This document shows, piece after piece, positions 1-10,762 of a stretch of DNA of 64,000 nucleotides (position 1 is the first letter of the stretch; each line of letters opens with the position of its first letter). Location: positions 263,180,862 through 263,244,861 of the forward strand of contig OW240913.1 of the NCBI GenBank assembly GCA_933207985.1, in the 5' to 3' direction. This stretch comes from Pelobates cultripes (Eukaryota > Chordata > Amphibia > Anura > Pelobatidae). The notes beneath the pieces were generated by a model. That model made no database searches and had not been told where the DNA came from. It saw only the letters and a program-made list of their open reading frames with translations. Both the position numbers and the translations under genes were made by a program.

Positions 1-419
1 GTCACCAGGGGCCTCAGGATCACCAGGCCCTGGCGGTGAAAAAACATGGGGGCTATTTAAATCCAAACCAGGATTTTAGCGGACTCCTGGACTTAATCCA
101 CCAAGAGAAAGCTTGATTCAGCAATATGTTTGGATTAAAATTTACACCAAAGAAGTTGGATCCTCTTTACATGACTCTATTGAGCTTATATCTGGACAAC
201 TAAATGGGTGAGACCTACCCATTAAAAAAACTCAAAAAAGTGTGCTCTGGGGGACATGGCCTGACAGCTCACTTGAATGGATGTGTGAGCCGTTATCTCC
301 TGGGAGGAATCCTTCAATATTAGCGATCAGACGTTCAACCACAACCTACACGAATCGACATTGTTGCGGATCCGGACCACCATGGCTCAAACGTTGAGCA
401 AAAAAATCTAAAGCTAAAG

Positions 420-1130
420 CAGACTAATCTGCAAATTTCAGCTGTTACCACGCCTTCAGAATCCAAAGGATGCTTAATAAGCTACAAACATACATGCAGA
501 TGGAATTTTCCAAGCTAGACAAGGATGTCAGAATCGATATACAAGCGATTGGAGAGCAAACAGCCCAGCTTGAAGACATGGACAAATAAATAATAAAAGC
601 CCACAATACACTTGGAGCAGCATACAAGCAAATTGAAATAAAATTTGAAACTCTCACATCAAAAGTTGCCGACCACTAAGCCCAAGATCGGCCCAATAAT
701 ATCTGTTTAAGGGGAATCCTGGAGGAGATAAAGCCTTCTGAGCTACAAGATTATGCTAAGGTCCTGTTTAAGGCCTTAGTCCCAGACCTCTTTGACCAAG
801 GTGTGTGCCTAGACCACATACACTGACCTACCGAGACCATAATTCCTATCTACCTCTCTACCTAGAGATGTGATTACAAGAGTACACTACTACTCAGTGA
901 AAGAGAGCATCATGCAAGCTGCATGCAATTATTAAGTATTCCCGACACAATTTGCAGGGAACAAGCTCTTTGTAGACCTTTCGTCTGCTACCCTGATGAA
1001 ACGAAAATAATTAATGCCGGTAACCAGAACACTGAGGGAGGCTGCAGTGCTATACAAGTGGGGCTTTCCTTTATTATATTGAGCATACCTATTACGCTAC
1101 TCGAAAAATGAAACAAAGATCTCCCACGAT
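420..1130 (+). pseudogene. LINE ORF1 (RNA-binding protein) remnant
   Basis: Joined over several stops, the plus strand first reads as a helical, charged segment typical of the ORF1 coiled coil (about 465-660). It then enters an RRM-like block: RPNNICLRGILEEI near 690-735, followed by LVPDLFDQGVCLDHIH near 776-825. L1/Tx1 ORF1 proteins have the matching pattern NLRxRGIPE ... LLP ... DRxHR. A later piece with KWGFPL near 1055-1070 matches the C-terminal domain (RWGFPTKL in the family). ORF1p binds LINE RNA as a trimer. This copy has no open frame longer than about 60 codons and cannot make protein. Confidence 0.7.
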
Positions 1131-1489
1131 TGGTCAACAGTACACAGCACTAAATTAACTGCCTCTTCAGATTTCCATAGTTGGCGGAACACTCTGTCCA
1201 CACCAATTCACCTGTACTGGCTATGTCAGCATATATAATTGAGTTTAATATCTGATAAGCTGTGTTACAGGGCCCATGACTGCCTAGCACTGAATTCCCC
1301 ACAAGTTAATATTACTCAATGCTGTATACACCCCTAAGTAAACAGCTTGTACTTGGATATTTGAGATATGCTGTAACAAGTTACCTCTTAAAACACAAAC
1401 AATTTGACAGCACCATGTACTAATTCATATATGTGCACACTAATATACCCCACCCCCCATAGGCTCTATGAAGCCATGAAATCAATACC

Positions 1490-1863
1490 AACTACCAGGT
1501 GACATACACCTGGTTATCCCCTTTTATATAGTGCTGTTTGTTTCTTATGTTCAATATCTTTTTCTTTTTTTTTTTTCTTAATACTACTTGTCATTAACCA
1601 GTGGTACACCAAAAGTCATGTTGGCAAGCTCTTAATACTGCTTACTAGACATAGGCAGCAGCTTGACATGTATTCTGCTTGTTTCCCTAACAACTACCTA
1701 GTCTGGCAAGTCTTTGCTATGCTCCCAAGGCCCATACATAATAAATGTTACTTCCCAGGCCCAAGGATACATCCAACACCTCAGAATTCCGTTAAAATAT
1801 ATGAGACCCCTCAATCAGTAATAGAATTGATGAATGCTACACCAACATGCATTGCTTACTTAA
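1490..1863. other. Inter-ORF spacer of LINE copy A, no gene seen
   Basis: This stretch lies between the ORF1 remnant and the MITE. It contains a T-rich tract at about 1560-1585. No coding similarity or structured RNA is recognised. An open frame at 1668-1979 overlaps the MITE boundary and has low-complexity composition, so I do not treat it as a gene. Confidence 0.4.
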
Positions 1864-2288
1864 AGGACCACTATAGTGCCAGGAAAACAAACTCGTTTTC
1901 CTGGCACTATAGTGTTAATAGGTTCCCCCTACCCTCATGGCCCCCCTCCTGCCGGGCTCTAGGGGGAGGAAGGGGTTAAAATCTCACCTTTCTCCAGTGC
2001 CGGGCTCCCTCAGCACTGGGGACTCTCCTCCTCCTTCCGACGTCATCGGATAAATGCGCATGCGCGGCAAGAGAATTCTTTCCTATGGATGCTGGCATCT
2101 TCTCACTGTGAAAATCACAGTGAGAAGCGCGGAAGCGCCTCTAGCGGCTGTCAATGAGACAGCCACTAGAGGCTGGATTAACCCATATGTAAACATAGCA
2201 GTTTCTCTGAAACTGCTATGTTTACAGCAGGCAGGATTAACCCTAGATGGACCTGGCACCCAGACCACTTCATTAAGCTGATGGTCCT
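1864..2288. mobile_element. TTAA-flanked palindromic MITE (piggyBac-like)
   Basis: The element is bracketed by TTAA at 1860-1863 and 2289-2292 and begins AGGACCAC and ends TGGTCCT, which are inverted copies. Inside are three perfect or near-perfect hairpins: about 1868-1913 (GTGCCAGGAAAAC and its complement), 2099-2132 (TTCTCACTGTGA) and 2190-2224 (TAAACATAGCAGTTTC). There is no ORF of note. TTAA target duplication is the hallmark of piggyBac transposases, so this is probably a non-autonomous derivative. A shorter, diverged relative in opposite orientation lies at 54098-54309 and shares the hairpin sequences. Family assignment is inferred from the target site only. Confidence 0.7.
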
Positions 2289-2365
2289 TTAAGATGCCCC
2301 GGCAGGTCATCAAATGTTCAGCTCCATACTACATATCAGTATAGCAAGTTAGGTTGTATTCCACT

Positions 2366-3977
2366 ATGGTTAATACAATCTTCTCCCTCAGCGTTAAAGG
2401 GTTAAATTCCCCACACAAATGAAGACTGGCCCTATTAGAAGCCAAAAAAGCAAAAGCTACAATTGCTTTCTACCAGGAAACTCGTTTTCAACAGCCTAAA
2501 TTTTACTCTAAACATTTTCCTATTGGATATCGTACCTGCTATAAAAACTAAGAAAAGGGGATTCTCCATCTTGATTACCAAAGATGCTTCATTTTCTTTG
2601 GTAATAAAAATTAGTGATAAACAGAGACGGTTTTTAATATTGCAATGTTATGTGAATAATGAGCTTCTCACCCTGTTTAATGTATATGTTACACACGATG
2701 GTAAAAAGATGTTCCTGGAGAAGGTTTTTTAAACTTGCACTGACACACAAATTTGGTGAAGTGATTATAGGTGAAGATACCAATTTCTTTCCCTCATATT
2801 GTAGGCAGACCACGCACACATAACTATTGATTTTGAGGAGAAATGCCCAGGCAAAGCCACCGGAACATAAAGCCTGAATGATGCTGTTATTTGTGACCCA
2901 AATTTAGTTTATCTTATTAACAAAGACCTAACTTCCTATTTTGACACCAATCTCCCCTCTAGTTCCACCATCAGAAATATTTGCCCATAAAGCAGTCCTT
3001 ATAAGACTTTTTATCAAACATTCCAGTTTTGCCAGAAAACAGAGAATCACTCATTACACAAAATTGATACAAAAGGTGACACACGGCAATAAACAAAGTC
3101 TTTCCCCATCTCTCCGTAAACAACTCATTGACTTACAAGCCGAATTACGACAGATTGAACTTGCTAAGACCACTTATATACTCAGGCACTTTAAACATAT
3201 TTTTTTTGTAAGTGGGAACAGACCTGGGCACTTCTAGTGTCTCAGCACAAATCATGCACCATCACATCTAAAACTGCATCACTCCACACATGCGATGATC
3301 GCAAAATTATCAATCCTCAAATGATTGTTGAGGAATTCACTAAATACAATGGCTCTGTATATAATTTACAGGATGACCCAGCTATAAAAGTACCTTCCAT
3401 GGAAACCATACAGTCCTTTTTGGACTCCATGAAACTTCCCAATTTATCACCGGAAGACTTAGAATTAATATCCAAACCATTTGATCCCACTGAGGTGACA
3501 AAAACTATTTGAACCCATCAGAAACACATCCCCGAGACCGGACAGGTTTACAAACCTTTACTACCAAACGTTCACTGACTTACTCACACCACACCTAACA
3601 CTTTTTAATAAATGATACCAAACAGGAACCCTATCCAAAGGGAGGCTACTAGAGCACATCTCCACTCTCCCAAAACCTGGGAAATCCCCTATGCTATGTC
3701 AGAACTTTTGGCCAATATCCCTCCTCAACTGTGATACCAAACTTAACGCAAAAATTCTTGCCAACAGACCATCGCCAATTTTAAACAAATTGGTTTACAA
3801 TTACCAGTCTGGGTTTTTAAAATCCAGACAAGGGTCGAATAACCCCAGGAAAATCCTCCTGGCCCAAATGGATGAAAACAATCTTGAAGACCTTCTGCTG
3901 GCATTGGACGCAGAGAAGGCCTTCGACTGTCTAAATTGGCATTACATGGAAATGGTACTCATTAAATTTCTTAAGGG
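2366..3977 (+). pseudogene. LINE ORF2 (endonuclease-reverse transcriptase) remnant
   Basis: ORF2 starts near 2366 with an endonuclease N-terminus (SLSVKGLN at about 2384-2407). It continues with YQET after a stop, then in another frame LLTLFNVYVTHDGKKMF near 2667-2715, the region that precedes the endonuclease active-site histidine and aspartate. Reverse transcriptase motifs follow at 3691-3975: FWPISLLNCDTKLNAKILANR (motif 1-2 region), YQSGFLKSRQGSNN, and the metal-binding LALDAEKAFDCLNW. The later RT motif with the paired aspartates (xxDD) and the C-terminus are missing because hAT-like sequence takes over near 3978. Several frameshifts and stops make it non-functional. Confidence 0.8.
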
Positions 3978-4070
3978 AGTGATGGCCTTATTCCCTGATA
4001 CAATAGCTAACGCGTGTTCGCGTTCGCCACGGATGGCGAACATATGCGATGTTCGGTCCGCCCCCTATTA

Positions 4071-4144
4071 ATTTACTAATACTAAGTAAAAATTACTTAG
4101 TATTAGTAAATTGTGCCCCTACTCGCAATACCGCGAGTAGGGGC
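4071..4144. repeat. Two adjacent perfect hairpins
   Basis: Bases 4071-4111 form a palindrome with 18-bp arms (ATTTACTAATACTAAGTA and its complement) around AAAAA. Bases 4115-4144 form a second one with 12-bp arms (GCCCCTACTCGC and GCGAGTAGGGGC) around AATACC. They sit directly before the larger palindrome array. Confidence 0.9.
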
Positions 4145-4169
4145 ATGTCTATTAAACAGTGAGCAGCCT

Positions 4170-4700
4170 GTGGGAAAGTTCTTTTGAATTTTCCCACGCT
4201 GTGTAAAATGACACAGAGCACTGTGATTGGATAGCTTGAAACCCATCCAATCACAGTGCTCTGTGTCATTTTACACAGCGTGGGAAAATTCAAAAGAACT
4301 TTCCCACGCTGTGTAAAATGACACAGAGCACTGTGATTGGATGGATTTCAAGCCATCCAATCACGGTGCTCTGTGTCATTTTACACAGGTGGGAAAGTTC
4401 TTTTGGATTTTCCCACGCTGTAAAATGACACAGAGCACCGTGATTGGATGGCTTGAAATCCATCCAATCACAGTGCTCTGTGTCATTTTACACAGCGTGG
4501 GAAAGTTCTTTTGAATTTTCCCACGCTGTGTAAAATGACACAGAGCACTGTGATTGGATGGCTTGAAATCCATCCAATCACAGTGCTCTGTGTCATTTTA
4601 CACAGCGGGAAAGTTCTTTTGAATTTTCCCACGCTGTGTAAAATGACACAGAACACTCTGATTGGCTTAAACCCACCTCAATCAGAGTGTTCTAGTTTTA
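4170..4700. repeat. Tandem array of about 110-bp palindromic units
   Basis: Five units start near 4170, 4281, 4389, 4496 and 4606. Each has a 28-bp dyad (GTGGGAAAGTTC...TTTTCCCAC) followed by a roughly 80-bp dyad whose arms read GTGTAAAATGACACAGAGCA and its complement around a short spacer. Arms within a unit are almost perfectly complementary even where units differ, for example a shared A/G change in CACNGTGATTGGAT. The second unit carries the short dyad in inverted orientation. The last unit is degenerate. Small overlapping open frames here are shadows of the palindromes, not genes. Confidence 0.9.
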
Positions 4701-5198
4701 ATTGCAGGGCGTGGCAAGGTTTATAAGTCCTCTAAACAGAGCTCAGTTCATGGAGCCCTCCATGGGTGAAGATGGATTATTTTTATGCCGGTTTTTCTTT
4801 CGCCTGGTTTTTTTGCTACTCTGATTTTTATTTTATTTCTTTCAATTCGGACGGTTATGATAAGTCTTTTATCAGCCTTTTTGGCTGGAAAAAAGAAGAT
4901 TTTGAGAAAAAAAAGACGTTGAATGGTAAGTTTAATTTTCTTTACAGGTTAGTTATTTTATTCCCCCCTCACTATTTTTTAGGGTGAGGGGGTAGGTAGG
5001 GGGTAATTTTTTATTTGGTGGGGTGGGGACTAGGGGCTTGGGGATTTACTTAGGGCCCAAGGGTGGGGGGGAGGGACAGCAGTCCCCCATTATCTTGTGG
5101 CTCCCCACCACGCCCAGGTGGAAGGGGAGGACAGTAGGTCCCTCCCCCATTATCATTAGCGGTTCCCCACCTCACCAGGGGTGGGGGGGCTGGGGGAG
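4701..5198. other. AT-rich then G-rich interior of hAT-like element
   Basis: Bases 4740-4990 are T-rich with short inverted motifs, and bases 5000-5198 are G-rich with two units of the minisatellite that resumes at 10763 beyond the gypsy insertion (ACAGTAGGTCCC near 5130). A similarly built, diverged region in reverse orientation lies at about 37530-38300. No gene is seen. Confidence 0.5.
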
Positions 5199-5831
5199 TG
5201 TCAGGATTACTGTTTGATCCAGCACGTAGAACTGTACAGCACGGATGACAAATAAGTAACGTATTACCGGTCCTTAGAATGGTCGGATTTAACGTACAAA
5301 GAATAGTCAAAAATACTAGCCGAGGTCAGGGAACACAGAAAGGGACACAGCGATGAGGAAAGCCAGGAGTCAGGATACCAGAATATAGAGAAGTCAATAA
5401 ACAAAGCCAAAGTAAAAAAACAGGTAGAAAACTATAAACAGGAACACGCTCTCAGACAACCACAAGGGAAACCACGACAGGGCACTGAGCAGGCTGAGAA
5501 CTGGGCCTAAATACCCCTCCTTTCTTTCTGATAGGCTGTAACCGGCCTTTGACCCCAAAGTCAGTTACCAGATTTCATTTGCATAATTGCTGCTCAGCAT
5601 TAACCCTTCTGTGGATTAGGCTGCTGCTCGGCACAACTTTTCCTGTGTGGACAGTAAATGTCATTAACCACTTTTCTATAAGCGGATGAATACATGAGAC
5701 CAGGTTTCATTTGCACAATTACTGCTCAGCATTAAACCTTCTGTGGATTAGGTTGCTGCTCGGCACAACTTTTCCTGTGTGGACAGTAAATGTCATTAAC
5801 CACATTTCTATAAGCGGATGAATACGTGACA
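5199..5831 (-). repeat. 3' LTR of gypsy element
   Basis: On the minus strand this LTR runs from TGTCACGTATTC at 5831 to AATCCTGACA at 5199. Its U3 holds two direct copies of a roughly 131-bp block (5566-5698 and 5699-5829), each with the motif GCTCGGCACAACTTTTCC, probably a duplicated enhancer region. The copy is shared with the other LTR, so the duplication predates insertion. Confidence 0.95.
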
Positions 5832-8800
5832 TTACCCCCCACCTGAAGAACGCCCACCGGGCGGACAGGACCAGGCTTGAGAGGAAATTTAGCGTGAAAA
5901 GCGCTGATCTTACGGCCCGCATGCAGGTCAGGAGCCGAAACCCAAGAACGATCAGCAGGACCGTAACCTTTCCAAACAACCAAGTACTGTAAAGTGCCCC
6001 GAGAAAACCTAGAATCCACGATAGAAGATACCTCATACTCTTCCTGACCACCCACCACCACCGGAGGGGGAGGAACACAAGGAACAGCATATCTATTGCA
6101 GACAAGAGGTTTGAGTAAGGACACATGAAAAGTGTTGGGAATCCCTAAAGATGCAGGAAGAGCCAGAGAGTAAGACACTGGATTGATCCTACGAAGTACT
6201 CTATAGGGACCAAGGAATCTGGGGGCAAACTTCATGCTAGGGACCTTAAGCTTGATGTTGCGAGATGACAACCAAACCCGGTCCCCCACTTGGTACACCG
6301 GGTTGGCACTCCTACGCTTATTAGCAAAATGTTTGAAGCATTCAGCAGCAGCCCCTAGAGCAGTTTGAACCTTAACCCAGGTATCCCGAATGGAGGCCAG
6401 ACGCTCATCCAGAGCAGGAATGGCAGTATCAGAAAATACCGCAGGGAGAACCGTAGGATGCCTACCATTATTGACAAAAATGGACTGTGCCCAGAGGAGT
6501 CATGAACAGCATTGTTTCTAGCGAACTCGGCCCACGGGAGTAGTTCGGACCAATTGTCTTGTGTGCTATTAATAAAACAACGCAAATAAACTTCTAATGA
6601 CTGGTTAGCCCTCTCAGCTGTACCATTGGTCTGTGGATGGTAGGAGGAGGAGAAGGAGATATCAATCCCCAATTGTTTACTGAACGCCCTCCAGAACCTG
6701 GACACAAACTGAGAGCCCCTATCGGACACAATATTGTGGGGGATGCCATGCAAACTGACAATTTCACGTATGAAAATTAGGACCAAATCTTGCAAAGATG
6801 GCAACTTCTTGAGAGGAATGAAGTGAGCCATCTTAGAAAATCGGTCTACAACCATGAGAATAGTAGTGAACCCAGCAGAGCTAGGAAGCTCAACAATAAA
6901 GTCCATGGATAAGTGGGACCATGGAATCTCAGGAACAGGAAGAGGCTGCAACAGGCCACAAGGAAGTGCATGAATCACCTTAGAAACTGCACACACAGAA
7001 CATGCCTGCACATACTCCTTTACATCTTTCCTGAGTGAATCCCACCAAAATGATCTAGTGATCGCGGCAGTGGACTTATTGATGCCCGGTGTCCAGCAGT
7101 TATATTGTCATGGAACACTTTCATGATATTAACCCTTTCACATAGGGGAACGAACAGTTTATCACATGGTTTACCACTGGGCGCCTGAGGCTGGGCCTCC
7201 AGTATGGTGCCAAGCAGTGGAGAAGACAGTGAGAGGACAGTTGTGGCAATAATACACTCTGGTGGAATAATAGGAGATGTCACTTGTTCCGGAGCTGACT
7301 CATTATCAAATTGCCTGGACAAGGCATCAGCCTTGGTATTTTTAGAACCAGGTCTATAAGTAATGAGAAAGTTAAAACGTGAAAGGAACAGTGACCATCT
7401 AGCCTGTCTGGAAGACAAACGTTTGGCATCCCCTATATATGCCAGATTTTTGTGGTCGTTTATGATCAACAGGGGGTCCTTGGAACCCTCCAAAAGATGT
7501 CGCCACTCCTTGAGGGCAAGAATAATGGCCAACAGTTCTCTATTGCCAATATCATAGTTGTGCTCAGCAGGAGACATCTTTCTGGAGAAGTAGCCACAAG
7601 GATGCAATGGTGTTCCCTGGCTTTCTCTGAGAGAGAACAGCCCCTACCCCTGTCTCGGATGCATCAACCTCCAATATAAAAGGTTTACTAGTGTCGGGAT
7701 GTTTTAGTATGTCCGCAGAGGCAAATCTTTGTTTAAGAGTCTCAAAAGCATTCACAGCCTCTTTGGACCATACCGTGCTACTACCCCCTTTGCGAGTCAT
7801 ATTTGTGATTGGGGCTATTACAGAAGAAAATCCCTTGATGAATCTTCTGTAATAGTTGGCAAAACCAATAAACCTTTGAATGGTTTTTAAACCAGAGGGT
7901 AATGGCCAGTGTAGTACAGCCTCTAGTTTTTTAGGATCCATTTGAAATCCCGATGCAGAGATGTTGTAACCCAAAAAGTATGCACTTCACCAAATATGCA
8001 CTTTTCTAATTTGCAATAAAGTTTATTTTTCAACAACGTCTGCAGAACCTGTTTCACATGGGAGTGGTGAGTCTGAAGATCAGGGGAATACACCAAAATA
8101 TCGTCCAAATAAACTAAGACAAATGAGTAAATGAATTCCCTGAGTACATCATTTATAAAGTCTTGGAATACGGCCGGGGCGTTGCATAACCCAAATGGCA
8201 TTACCAGATATTCATAGTGTCCACTACGGGTATTAAATGCCGCCTTCCACTCATGATTCTCTTTAATTCTAACCAAATTGTAAGCGCTCCTAAGGTCAAG
8301 CTTAGTAAATACTTTAGCTCCCTGAAGTCTATCGAACAATTCGGAAATGAGTGGGATAGGGTATGCATTTTTTACAGTGATTTTATTAAGTGCCCTGTAG
8401 TCTATGCAAGGGCGTAACTCACCACCCTTTTCTCAACAAAAAAGAATCCTGCACCAGCTGGTGAGGATGACTTTCTTATGTGCCCTTTGCTCAAGGATTC
8501 TTTGATGTATTCCTCCATTATTTTACTCTCCTGGGGAGATAAGGCATAAACTGCCCCCTTAGGTGGCATAGCGCCTGGAAACAGGTTAATGGCACAGTCA
8601 TATGCTCTGTGGGGAGGCAATACATCAGATTGAGCCTTGTTAAACACCTCCTGAAGTTCTCGGTATTGTATGGGAACTCCAGGAGTTTGGGGAGTGGTAG
8701 TGGGAAGGTCAATAGTATCCACTCTCTTTAGTACTGGTTTTATACATCTCCCCATACACTCTTTACCCCATTCTAATATCTCCCCATTAGCCCAGTCAAT

Positions 8801-9217
8801 ATAGGGATTGTGCTTACTCAGCCACGGAAACCCTAATATGATAGGACATGATGGAGAAGTAATAACCTGAAACGTCATCTCCTCCCTATGGGAGGCCCCA
8901 ATGGAGATCGTAATAGGGACAGTTTCGTGGGTTATAAGCGGTTGTGTGAGTGGTCTACCATCAATAGCCTCTACAGCTAGCGGCGTAGGTCTCTCCCTGA
9001 CCGGTATCTCATTACCCCTAATAAACTGGACATCAATAAAATTTCCAGCAGCACCTGAGTCCATTAGGGCACTGCAAGAAAACTTCTTGTTATCAAGGGA
9101 AATAGATACCTCAAGGAGGAATCTACTTTTGTTTTTGTTAGAGGACAACTCCATCACACCTAAGATCTGTCCCCTTAAGGTTCTTAGGTGCGGAAGTTTT
9201 CCGGACGCACTGGACAA
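5732..9217 (-). pseudogene. pol: Gypsy pol: protease, RT, RNase H, integrase, chromodomain
   Basis: Reading down the minus strand, protease is at 9217-8700 with ALMDSGAAGNFI. RT lies at about 8540-7920 with motifs [29 protein letters not shown] and catalytic YLDDILVYS. The connection and RNase H are at 7974-7300 ([36 protein letters not shown]). Integrase is at about 7110-6300 with DFIVELPSSAG, IVSDRGSQF and NGTAERANQSLE (the D-D-E triad). A GPY/F module is near 6220, and a chromodomain at about 6030-5870 has EYEVSSIVDSR, LVVWKGYG and SWV. Frameshifts occur near 8425, 7960, 7600, 7015 and 6330, so the copy is inactive. The last frame runs over the polypurine tract into the LTR. Protease and RT start in a frame shifted -1 from gag. 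Confidence 0.93.
5832..5846 (-). promoter_or_regulatory. Polypurine tract of gypsy element
   Basis: Directly upstream of the 3' LTR the minus strand reads AGGTGGGGGGTAA, then TGTCACG. This is a typical purine-rich primer for plus-strand DNA synthesis. Confidence 0.85.
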
Positions 9218-10116
9218 TTAGTTATCATATGTCCCTTTCTACCGCAATATAGGCATAACCCCTCCCTTCTCCTATACTGTTTTTCGGCCTCTGACAGTCT
9301 AGTGACCCCCAACTGCATAGATTCGGGTTCGGACTGTACAGGGAGGTTAGACAAAACAGGTTTAGAGAATTGAGGTGCTAGGGACATAGCCGTACGTCTG
9401 GTCTTGCTTCTGGTGACTTCTCTGAGTCTTAACCTATTATCAATATGCATGACAAACGTAATAAATTCGTTAAGACTCTTAGGTAATTTTTTAGCGGCTA
9501 TCTCATCTAGTATAGTCTCTGAGAGACCCTTTTTGAATGCTGAGATTAACCCATTGTTAGTCCAGTCTACCTCGGAAGCTAAGGTACGGAATTCAATAGC
9601 ATAATCCGAGATAGACCGGTTACCTTGTCTGATGTGCATTAGGGCAGTGGAGGCGTCATCCTCTCTACCCAATGGCTCAAACGTGAGCTTGAATTCGGCA
9701 AGGAATTCCTGGTAATTATGAGCTATGCTCCGATTACTCTCCCACAACGGATTAGCCCAGGCAAGGGCCTTGCCCTTTAATTGATTCATTAGATAACCAA
9801 TTCTTGCTCTGTCCGTGGGGAATGACCCTGGTGAGGCCTCAAAATGGTACTCCACCTGATTAAGAAAACCCCTGCATTTCTGGATATTGCCATCAAACTG
9901 TAGGGATGGTGATAAGGAGATGCTAGGAGTCCTATTAACAGTGGGTGGAGGTACACAGGGTAGAGGTGCTATAGGAGGAGACGCTGCAGGCTGCAGATGC
10001 TCCGTTCTAGCGAGAAGCGTACTTAAAGCCTGAGTGAATTGATCCATGCGGTGATCATTCTCCTCTAATTTCCTCTCGCAAGCAGCTATGTGCTGACACA
10101 GTTCTACAGGATCTAT
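9184..10116 (-). CDS. gag: Gypsy Gag-like protein with CCHC zinc knuckle
   Basis: An intact minus-strand frame of about 310 codons ends at 9184. It holds a retrotransposon-type capsid region (LKGKALAWANPLWE, then EFLAEFKLTFEPLG and QGNRSISDYAIEF) and ends with CLYCGRKGHMITNC, a CCHC knuckle for RNA binding. The first ATG in the frame is at 10047. However, the frame stays open to 10116, where the family-like start MDPVEL reads ATA-GAT instead of ATG-GAT, so the original start seems to be lost by one base. Gag overlaps pol by about 30 bases. GGAAAAC in the overlap, at about 9202-9196, is a possible slip site for -1 frameshifting. Sushi-group Gags have this size and layout. Confidence 0.88.
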   Translation of the reverse strand: MDPVELCQHIAACERKLEENDHRMDQFTQALSTLLARTEHLQPAASPPIAPLPCVPPPTVNRTPSISLSPSLQFDGNIQKCRGFLNQVEYHFEASPGSFPTDRARIGYLMNQLKGKALAWANPLWESNRSIAHNYQEFLAEFKLTFEPLGREDDASTALMHIRQGNRSISDYAIEFRTLASEVDWTNNGLISAFKKGLSETILDEIAAKKLPKSLNEFITFVMHIDNRLRLREVTRSKTRRTAMSLAPQFSKPVLSNLPVQSEPESMQLGVTRLSEAEKQYRRREGLCLYCGRKGHMITNCPVRPENFRT

Positions 10117-10117
10117 G

Positions 10118-10129
10118 GCCCTGTCGTAA
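10118..10129 (-). promoter_or_regulatory. Self-priming-type primer binding site of gypsy element
   Basis: Just inside the 5' LTR the minus strand reads TTACGACAGGGC. The ten bases ACGACAGGGC (10127-10118) are perfectly complementary to GCCCTGTCGT in the LTR (minus strand, 10414-10405). That LTR segment begins about 30 nt after a TATTTA box (10444-10439), where the transcript should start. No match to a tRNA 3' end ending in TGG was found. This is the arrangement of Tf1-type self-priming, in which the RNA 5' end folds back as primer. Confidence 0.7.
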
Positions 10130-10762
10130 TGTCAGGATTACTGTTTGATCCAGCACGTAGAACTGTACAGCACGGATGACAAATAAGTAACGTATTACCG
10201 GTCCTTAGAATGGCCGGATTTAACGTACAAAGAATAGTCAAAAATACTAGCCGAGGTCAGGGAACACAGAAAGGGACACAGTGATGAGGAAAGCCAGGAG
10301 TCAGGATACCAGAATATAGAGAAGTCAATAAACAAAGCCAAAGTCAAAAACCAGGTAGAAAACTATAAACAGGAACGCGCTCTCGGACAACCACAAGGGA
10401 AACCACGACAGGGCACTGAGCAGGCTGAGAACTGGGCCTAAATACCCCTCCTTTAGTTCTGATAGGCTGTAACCGGCCTTTGACCCCAAAGTCAGTTACC
10501 AGGTTTCATTTGCATAATTGCTGCTCAGCATTAACCCTTCTGTGGATTAGGTTGCTGCTCGGCACAACTTTTCCTGTGTGGACAGTAAATGTCATTAACC
10601 ACTTTTCTATAAGCGGATGAATACATGAGACCAGGTTTCATTTGCACAATTACTGCTCAGCATTAAACCTTCTGTGGATTAGGTTGCTGCACGGCACAAC
10701 TTTTCCTGTGTGGACAGTAAATGTCATTAACCACATTTCTATAAGCGGATGAATACGTGACA
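10130..10762 (-). repeat. 5' LTR of gypsy element
   Basis: This LTR has the same length (633 bp) and the same termini as the other copy. It carries the presumed promoter: TATTTA at 10444-10439 on the minus strand and a predicted RNA start near 10414. The U3 duplication (two copies of about 131 bp) is also present. Confidence 0.95.

Larger units (their letters stand above)
1..3977 (+). mobile_element. Decayed L1-like (Tx1-clade type) LINE, copy A
   Basis: The window opens inside an old LINE on the plus strand. Fragments of ORF1 (about 420-1130), an inter-ORF region with a MITE, and fragments of ORF2 endonuclease and reverse transcriptase (about 2366-3975) appear in the expected order. All frames carry stops and shifts, so the copy is dead. 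ORF2 stops abruptly near 3975, where hAT-like terminal sequence begins. The first 400 bases have no coding similarity I recognise and may be the LINE leader. The assignment rests on the order of domains and on likeness to minus-strand copy B (46372-57736), which is better preserved. Confidence 0.75.
5199..10762 (-). mobile_element. Ty3/gypsy chromovirus with 633-bp LTRs (sushi-like)
   Basis: Two direct LTRs of 633 bp (5199-5831 and 10130-10762) begin TGTCAGGATT and end ATACGTGACA on the plus strand and flank a 4.3-kb interior coding on the minus strand. A 5-bp target duplication GGGAG precedes 5199 and follows 10762. The interior encodes Gag with a CCHC knuckle, then protease, RT, RNase H, integrase and a chromodomain, which places it among vertebrate chromoviruses (Tf1/sushi group). 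The LTRs differ at roughly a dozen positions by eye, so the insertion is not very recent, and pol carries several frameshifts. It landed inside the G-rich minisatellite of the hAT-like element. Confidence 0.95.

Noticed and set aside
4093..4726. Several 65-70 aa ORFs with near-identical sequence on both strands
   Set aside because: They are readings of the palindromic array, which gives the same peptide on either strand.
5050..5310. Proline/glycine-rich ORFs near the G-rich minisatellite (also 10650-11445)
   Set aside because: Composition artefacts of runs of G and C. Frames on both strands stay open for the same reason.
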